Shown piece by piece: positions 57,601-64,000 of a stretch of 64,000 nt of DNA; the first letter of the stretch is position 1, and each line of letters opens with the position of its first letter. The notes under the pieces were generated by a model. The model did no database searches and was not told where the DNA came from. It worked only from the letters and a program-made list of their open reading frames with translations. The translations under genes were made by a program, and so were the position numbers. The DNA comes from Coffea arabica (lineage: Eukaryota > Streptophyta > Magnoliopsida > Gentianales > Rubiaceae): NCBI RefSeq assembly GCF_036785885.1, contig NC_092316.1:51159001-51223000 (forward strand), given 5' to 3'.

Positions 57601-60600
57601 ATGATGATGACAAATGTCTCCAAAGATCTCAAGAAGAATGGGAAAGATATACACAAAGAAAATCAACCTACAAAGGGAATTACCTTGCTTGGACTTAATC
57701 TTGAGGGCTGATGCTGCTGGTTCCTATGAAGAAGAAAGTGACGATGAAAAGCTTTAAGGGAACATGAAGAGATTAGTGGGGAGGTTGTATCTTGCATGTG
57801 GATAGGCAACATTTGACCAAGTGTTGTACAGTATTGTTTTCCTTTTTTATCTTTGCTTTAGTAAGAATAGTACCAATCGTGTCCACTATTTCTACTTAAT
57901 AGCCCTGTCTTGTAGTTGGTTAGGTTATGGGCCTACTCCAATTAATCGGTTTTTTTTTAAAAAAATAAAAACACCCCTGTGCAGCAATAGTACCAATAAT
58001 TTTTTTTTTTTAAGAACAGAGAGCAAGTCAGTTTTTTTTTTTGACTCGACAGCTGCTACCATGCTGATTAAGCACGGTAGCGTCAGTGCTTTATTAAAAA
58101 AATTGTCCTGCACGTTTAGAACACACTCATTGTCAGAGCAACATTTGACCGAGTTTTTTTTTTTTCACGTATAATCTAAGGAATTAGTCCTTGTCTTCAC
58201 CCTCAAGCCATCTCTCTCGCCCACCTCTCTTTGTTGCATACCTCTAATCGACGTTTCTTCTATTACCCTCCTCTTCCTGCCAGCCTATCCCAATCTCCCG
58301 AGTTCCATTTCATTTCGCTTGGAATATTCAGTCCCATTTTCTTATCCCACTTCCTGTCCCAGGTTGTGAAATACTGCCACTTGTCCATTCACTAAAAATA
58401 AGAAAATCCTTGTTTGGATTCTCGCTTCAAACCTTTCAAATCTTTCACATATGTTAATAACAGTGAAAATATACATCTAATAAAATTTAGAAAATTTAAC
58501 TCAAAGAAAAAAGAAGTTGGAAAAGTGTTCCTAATGGTATATCACCATGAGCACTTCCATTCCTCGGTGGAGACCTTCCCTCTCACGTGAACATTTGCAA
58601 GCAACCATTTTGTTCCTAAATTCCAAAAGGCCCTCAATAGAATGTTAACAGCATTTTGAAGTGTTGTGGATATTTCTTCTCCTGGAGTCAGGGAGAAATT
58701 TTGTTTTGTCTCAGAAATTTATGCTTTCCTTTTGCCAACTTCCACATTTTTCATGACTTTGATTTCCCTTGTGATTGCTTTCTTTTGTGGTAGGAATTCA
58801 AAGCATTACAATTGCTGAAGGTGCAATCTAGGTAGCATCTGTTCAATTAGTTTAAGTAGTTGCTGAACTATAACCGTTTTATTAGGAAAATTGTTCAAAG
58901 TGATAGAGGAGGTTGATCGTTGTTGAGGGATAGGGAATGAAGACTGTTTTCTTCCAACTTCTATCATTAGTATGTTTAAGGACTGGAAGTTAATGAGCTT
59001 GAGCACAAATAAAATTTTCGTAGTTTTAGTAAATGGACAAGTGGTGGCTTATTAGAATGTTGGATAGTGAGTGGTGGCTTATTAGAATGTTGGATAGTGA
59101 GTGGTGGCTTATTAGAATGTTGGATAGTGAGTGGTGGCTTATTAGAATGTTGGATAGTGAGTGGGATATAAAAGTGGGATGGAAGATCCGAAGCGCGTTT
59201 TTGTTAAGCCTGATCCCACCCTCTGCTGACACTGTTGCTGTTGCCTCATTTTGCTGTTATCCACTGCCTCAGCAACCGTCTTGTTTTTGTTTCAAATATC
59301 CTCCAGCAGCCATTGGAACAGTTGTACTAATTCAGAAAGATATTGATCTAAATAGTTTGATGGTAAACTTTTCTATTTGGCTTGCAAGAGTTGAGCAAGC
59401 TGTATAGAATTTGGGTGAAGCACTGGCTGAGAGGTATGGGGGCTAACTATTTAGTTTATTACAAAAAAGAATAAAACAACTTTTGGAAAAGGGAGGCCTT
59501 TTTAGGTCAGCGGGTGATGGGACAGTTGCATTTTGGAAATTTAATCACCTGGATGGTCACATTTGCTAAATGTGACTGCCCACCTTTTCTTTTTGCTGTG
59601 CTAAAATAAAAGAAAAAAGAAAAGAAAATTTTGGTGGCAGTCATGTTTTAAATGGGGCTGCCTGCTTTAAAGTTTTGGTCCCCTCTCGCATCCCTTCTTC
59701 TTCTCCCCCTGTCCCCCCTTTCTAGCTAGCCACTTGTCTCTCTCTCCTCCTTCCACAACTATCTTTTTTCTTCCAAACATAATGTTTCACAACAACAGAA
59801 AAGATGTTCAACTTTTCCATAAAACCTGTCTTTGCAATAAAACCTGGCTAAGATGTCTAGCAACCCTGCCATCCTCAACATAAGGCGTGACTGAAATCAA
59901 AATCATAAGAAAATTGTAGCTAGTTTGACATTCAACTGAGTATATAGCATACAAGGAAATTATATCCTATGTCATAGGCAACATAAATATTTGCAATCTG
60001 GATTGTCATGTGAAAAAGAGGGAAAAAAATTATAGCACAAATGTATGTCTAGTACTGGCTAAAGAGCCCATAAAGTGCTTAGAAAAGTATATTGTGTTCT
60101 GCAGTAATGATTGTTAAATTACAAGTTTGCTTATATGTACACTAATTGTTTCCCTAAGGGGAGTGTATGTATATAAGTTGATCAGCACGTAAAAGTGTAA
60201 CTAAAGCAGGTTCCTATGATTTGAGCAAATATGCATTACAAGGCAAGGAAGTAGGGTGATGTTCAAGAGCCTATTCATAGTTCATAACCCCCCTTCACAA
60301 AAAAAAAAAAAAAAAAAAAAACCAGCCAGGGTTAGTGTACTATCAGTGATTGCTTGTGTTAGTGACCCATCTTTTGTTGATAGAAGCCCATCGTAATAGG
60401 TCCCTCATGAAAGCCGAGATGACATGACTTAGATAGTAAGGGTAGATAAACACCTGCATTAGAGCTAGAGACATTCAATATAAATATGCTTGAGTGGAAC
60501 TCGGCTGACAACTCTCTAGTTTCATTAAAGTACTGAAATTGAGCTAGGCCTTTTTATGGCCATCACCATTGGAGTTTAACCCATGTTTGGAGTCACGTAC

Positions 60601-62909
60601 CTGCCTGCTGATCTTCTACTGTGCATCATCTATCATCTGTAGGTTGAATTTTCATAATGTGGTTAGGGAGGGGAGAAGAAGAAAGGGTGGGAGGGGGCCC
60701 ACCAAAACTTTAAAGTAGGCGGTCCGCCCATCAAAATTTTCTTTTTTTTCCTCTTCATTATTTTTAACACAAGAAAAAAATGGGGCAGTTGAATGTAAGA
60801 TGACCTTAAAGACAATAATCGTAAGATTCAATCCAAAGTGAGTGTTTACCATCCACTTTTACATTTGGGAGTGGGTGAAAATAGCAGAACAACTTCAGTA
60901 TTGTGAATATGAATTATGATATTCTGGTGGTGGTATGTGATAAGGGAAATTCTAGATGCTATTATGTGGTGAATTAATGCAGAAAATTAATTCTTTTTGA
61001 TCAAGTGGCCTTTGTTCCATGTCTTTTTTTTCCCCTCCCTTGTGCTAAGCACTGTCAGTTCTTTAAGTGGCTTTTTTATGTTTATGAGCAAGACCATGGC
61101 TCCTGGATGTTTATGCGCATTTCCTTTGGGCACATCAGGTACGTTCAAGTTGACACTTCAGTTCACGGAAGATTACCCAAACAAGCCCCCAACTGTGCGA
61201 TTTGTTTCTCGGATGTTTCATCCAAATAGTAAGCATGACTATTGTATAGAATATTCATTTAAAGGCTAATTTGGCATTATTCTAATTCAGGATTTTTATT
61301 ATTTGAGCAGTTTATGCAGATGGAAGTATATGTCTTGATATTCTTCAAAATCAGTGGAGTCCAATATATGATGTTGCAGCGATATTAACCTCAATCCAGG
61401 TAAATCACATTGGAATTGTAGCAGATGATTTTAGTTATGAGTCTGTTCTTTTTTGGTTGTCTATATGAGCCACCTTATTATGGGTATTTTCTTCGTCTCA
61501 ATGTTATCGCAGGGTGGACATTTCAAATTCTGCATAGAATTGAATAATCGTAGAAATCGATTGCTTCCAGATTAGCCAATAATAGGCTGTTGGAGCAGTA
61601 ATTTAGTCTGATTTTTAAATGCCAACTGAACAGTCTATTTTAATAATAAGTTTGCTAATTAAGGCATAAAATATTTCACATGTATGTGTGAGGTCCACCT
61701 TCACTAATCTGCTTCTCGTTTGCTTCATTTTGGTATACTTATTTACATGATGCTGCCTTGTTGAGTCAACTTGCACTGAGCCCAAGATGCTACTCCTAGA
61801 AATAACAAGAATCTCGTTGGCAATAAGTTAATATCTATTCGTCTTGGTAAGGAGGCACCTTTGACTTTGGTATCTGAGTTGCTAAGAAAATGTAGTTGGT
61901 GACTTGCTTTTGGTTCAAGGGAAACCGTGCAACTTTAAAAGATGCTAGAGTTGAAAATTTCACTACTCTGGGAACAGGATGGAGCAATTCCATTTTTTGT
62001 CTTTATTTCGACTTGAAGGGTGGGCTTGGTTTTAACACTGACAGGAAAGCATAGAAAGAGCCCTTGTTTTGCTTAGATCTCTTAGTTCTTTGTTCCTAGG
62101 CAATATATGGAAGAGGAAATAAAAAGAATTTAGTGGCGTCTTGACTCGATAAGGTTCCTCCTCTGAAATTGAGTCTTCACGGAGGTGAGCATCCTTAGAA
62201 ACTAAAGTGACCTCACTCGGTTTCAGAATTATACAATAGAATAATCAGGGCTATCAAAGTAAGCGGAACAAAGTGTATCTATTATCGTAATTTCATTCTT
62301 CTCTTTCCTTTTCATCTCCAGTTCTGCATATGTGACGAGATAAGTCAGACAGTGTTATTGCCACGTGGTTAATGAATTTCTTTCCCTTTCTGATGCCCTA
62401 ACCCCTATCACTACTTGCTCTGACATATTTGGATGACTAATTCTTTATCTGGTCAAGCACATTATCTCTCCATGCCGTAAAATTGTTATGGAGTATGAAT
62501 TTCCTTAAATGCTCCACCCTCCCATCACCATTGAATATTTCTTGGCCCATGCCCGGAGTCGTTACCTTAACTGCAAGGTGGGGATGCCGAAGCCAGGCTA
62601 GTGACTGGAGTAAGTTGTAATAAGGGAGATAGCACATTGACTTGACATTTTCTGTCTACCACATGGACCTTTCTCACTGTTGCAGTTAGCAGTTGATACT
62701 TTGTCTGGGAATGGCTCAAGATATTATTGATCATGGGCTCTTTTTTAGAATACAGTTATAATTGGTTTTGCTTTTTGCAGTCTCTACTGTGCGATCCAAA
62801 TCCTAATTCTCCAGCAAATTCTGAAGCTGCACGCCTGTTTAGCGAGAATAAGCGTGAATACAACCGCAGAGTCAGGGAAATTGTGGAACAGAGCTGGACT
62901 GCCGACTGA
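54607..62909 (+). CDS. Ubiquitin-conjugating enzyme E2, RAD6/UBC2 type (152 aa)
   Basis: Coding exons 54607-54731, 54882-54907, 61139-61228, 61311-61399 and 62781-62909 total 459 nt and translate in one frame to 152 residues, the usual plant length. All introns are GT-AG. The protein starts [20 protein letters not shown] and ends [11 protein letters not shown]. The HPN motif is at 78-80, the catalytic Cys88 is in GSICLDIL, and the conserved Ser120 is in [12 protein letters not shown]6-type E2s receive ubiquitin from E1 and, with RING E3 partners, monoubiquitinate histone H2B and PCNA; in plants this affects flowering time and DNA-damage tolerance. Odd: the third coding intron (54908-61138) is 6.2 kb and full of transposon debris. 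Reading frame and splice sites are intact, so I expect it to be functional. Confidence 0.95.
56898..58187. mobile_element. Fold-back element (~1.29 kb) in UBC2 intron, ~250 bp inverted ends
   Basis: CTAATTCCTTAGATTATACG at 56898 is repeated inverted at 58187, and the match continues (CTCGGTCAAATGTTGCTCTG, AATAAAGCAC, GCTACCGTGCTTAATCAG) for ~250 bp with indels. Flanks TCTTTG and TCCTTG may be a worn target duplication. The interior (57160-57940) is not repetitive and could be captured host sequence. No transposase. Long inverted ends fit a Mutator-like or fold-back element. Confidence 0.7.
59039..59163. repeat. 30 bp minisatellite, four units, in UBC2 intron
   Basis: GTGGTGGCTTATTAGAATGT plus TGGATAGTGA is repeated four times without change. 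The 30 bp length keeps a frame ([10 protein letters not shown] repeated), but it sits in an intron and I see no gene. Confidence 0.95.
59590..60780. mobile_element. Possible second fold-back element in UBC2 intron
   Basis: AGAAAATTTTGGTGGCAG...CTGCTTTAAAGTTTTGGT at 59620-59690 is inverted at 60690-60750 (ACCAAAACTTTAAAGTAGGC...CATCAAAATTTTCT). Arms are ~100 bp, imperfect, ~1 kb apart. Exact ends and target duplication not found. A 23 bp A-run is at 60299-60321. Confidence 0.45.
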
Positions 62910-63200
62910 TACTGTTGTGAGGCCTGCATTGGTACCAGGGATGATCTCACCCTGTTGTTGTGGGCCTGTTTAAGTTTCATCTGTCAATTTAAAGACCTTT
63001 ATGCTGGCTTTCTTGAATCAAAACTCGATACTCCGGTCCTACTATATTTGTTAGGACTATTTATTTGGTATGACTTGCTGTATTTCATCATTTAGCTCCT
63101 GTAAAATAGGATTTTTCTGTTGTAAGCTGTCTTGGGATACACAGACATTCTGTTCCTATAAATATTGTTGTCTTGTGACATGATTCAATATGCCTTTGTG
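62910..63200 (+). other. 3' UTR of the UBC2-like gene
   Basis: T-rich trailer after TGA. TATAAATATTG near 63160 and TTCAATATGC near 63185 are weak near-upstream signals; I see no canonical AATAAA. The end is approximate. Confidence 0.5.
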
Positions 63201-64000
63201 TTTTGGTTTAGTCATCAAATGTGCTTTTGATGCTTTGGTGAGAAGATTCACATTTGGCAAGCGTGTAATCCCAGTAGGGCTTACGAATGCTTTACAACTA
63301 TCAGGCAACAAATGACCTAGAAAAAAAATGCGTATTCGTTTATATTTGCTGAGCAGTGTTGACTTAAAAAAAGATTAGCAGGGAAATGTGGGATTTAAGA
63401 AGCGGGGAGGGAGGAGGAGGATTTGGAGATGGGTATCTCTAAATTCTGAGATTTCAACATTGAGTATAAGTCTGTCAATTGGGTTTAAGGGGCTGGGTTT
63501 TTGTAAGTTCGAATTCAGTTTATTTAATTTGTAATCTTTTCTGGATTTGAGTAATGAGTTTTGGATTAATAAATGTGAAGTTCATACTCAATTCATATAA
63601 TATTCGGACTGTGAGTCTTATTTGGATTTAACCTAAGTTTATTTATTATTTTTTAATTTTCTTAATATAATTATTATAACTATTAAATTGTAAAACGAGT
63701 TTAACATTTACAAGACTACAATATTAAAACTAAACATGAACAAATAATAGTTTTTAAAAGTATATAAATTACAAAATTTTCAATAATATTTATATTAATT
63801 TGTTCAAAATGCATGAAAAATAGTAATAAAACATTCGGTTATAAGCCAATACATCTTTAAAAGTTGGAACTTTTGTATAACCTTGTGATTTGAATTCAAA
63901 TATGCTTGATGATTTGTGTTTCTAGACCAAAAAGAAATCAACCAATATTATGTCAATGCAAAAATTTACTCAAATAATAAGAAAAGTTAGAGATTCAGTT
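63200..64000. other. AT-rich intergenic sequence
   Basis: No gene recognised. 63395-63430 is purine-rich (GGGAGGGAGGAGGAGG). 63470-63610 has GGGTTTAAGG/TTCGAATTC motifs that recall hAT MITE ends, but no inverted partner is in the window. Confidence 0.5.

Noticed and set aside
59033-59407. 124-codon ORF with four [10 protein letters not shown] repeats
   Set aside because: Lies in a UBC2 intron; the repeat is a 30 bp minisatellite that happens to keep frame.
60997-61269. ORF continuing upstream and downstream of the third UBC2 coding segment
   Set aside because: Includes intron sequence; the true exon is 61139-61228, bounded by AG and GT, as required for the 152-residue frame.
63461-63620. 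Possible MITE end (GTCAATTGGGTTTAAGGGG)
   Set aside because: No inverted partner or target duplication within the window.
1-64000. CRISPR arrays, bacterial operons or tRNA genes
   Set aside because: No spaced identical short repeats with unique spacers and no tRNA cloverleaf seen; the plant introns and retroelements exclude a bacterial source.

Overview
The window is an AT-rich, repeat-dense stretch of a plant nuclear genome, most likely a eudicot. It carries plant-type introns, a RAD6-type ubiquitin-conjugating enzyme gene of plant length, Ty3/gypsy chromovirus relics with an initiator-Met tRNA primer site, PIF/Harbinger and hAT elements, a SINE and an L1-type LINE fragment. I cannot name the species. 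Only one gene looks clearly functional: a UBC2/RAD6-like E2 on the + strand (coding exons between 54607 and 62909). A small secreted cysteine-rich peptide gene (8975-9268, minus) has one intact copy and two broken ones.

Layout. 1-3685: three direct copies of a ~1.3 kb non-coding repeat. The first holds a ~694 bp PIF/Tourist-like MITE with TTA target duplications, and the second copy shows the empty site. 3690-4413: broken F-box-associated domain fragment. 4414-6665: non-coding, with a short dispersed repeat. 6666-8763: decayed Ty3/gypsy LTR. 8764-50538: a nested tandem array. Its unit is a 'core' (minisatellite, cysteine-rich peptide gene, ~800 bp hairpin, AT-rich spacer) followed by a ~1 kb hAT-like element that carries a RING-H2 gene fragment. 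In units A and B that hAT-like element is itself split by a ~6.9 kb PIF/Harbinger element encoding a Myb-like protein and a DDE transposase, both dead. Unit C lacks the Harbinger insertion and so shows the pre-insertion state.

The A/B junction has been replaced by 18 kb of retrotransposon (18102-36141): LTR-gag-LTR-gag-LTR on the minus strand. The period is 6744 bp, the LTRs are 4552 bp and the internal regions only 2192 bp. The internal regions keep the primer-binding site, gag and polypurine tract but have no pol, which is a TR-GAG-type non-autonomous element. There is no matching target duplication at the array ends, and they lie in two different genes of two different units, which suggests recombination between separate insertions.

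50539-51601: 5'-truncated LINE (zf-RVT plus RNase H). 52259-53753: two hAT-type MITEs, the second with a perfect 8 bp target duplication, around a ~190 bp SINE with a 14 bp target duplication. 53762-63200: the UBC2-like gene, whose third coding intron has grown to 6.2 kb by gaining fold-back elements and a 30 bp minisatellite. 63200-64000: AT-rich, nothing recognised.

The cellular genes do not form a pathway. What links the parts is the order of transposition events: hAT with captured RING fragment, then Harbinger into hAT, then tandem duplication, then the TR-GAG insertions and their recombination.
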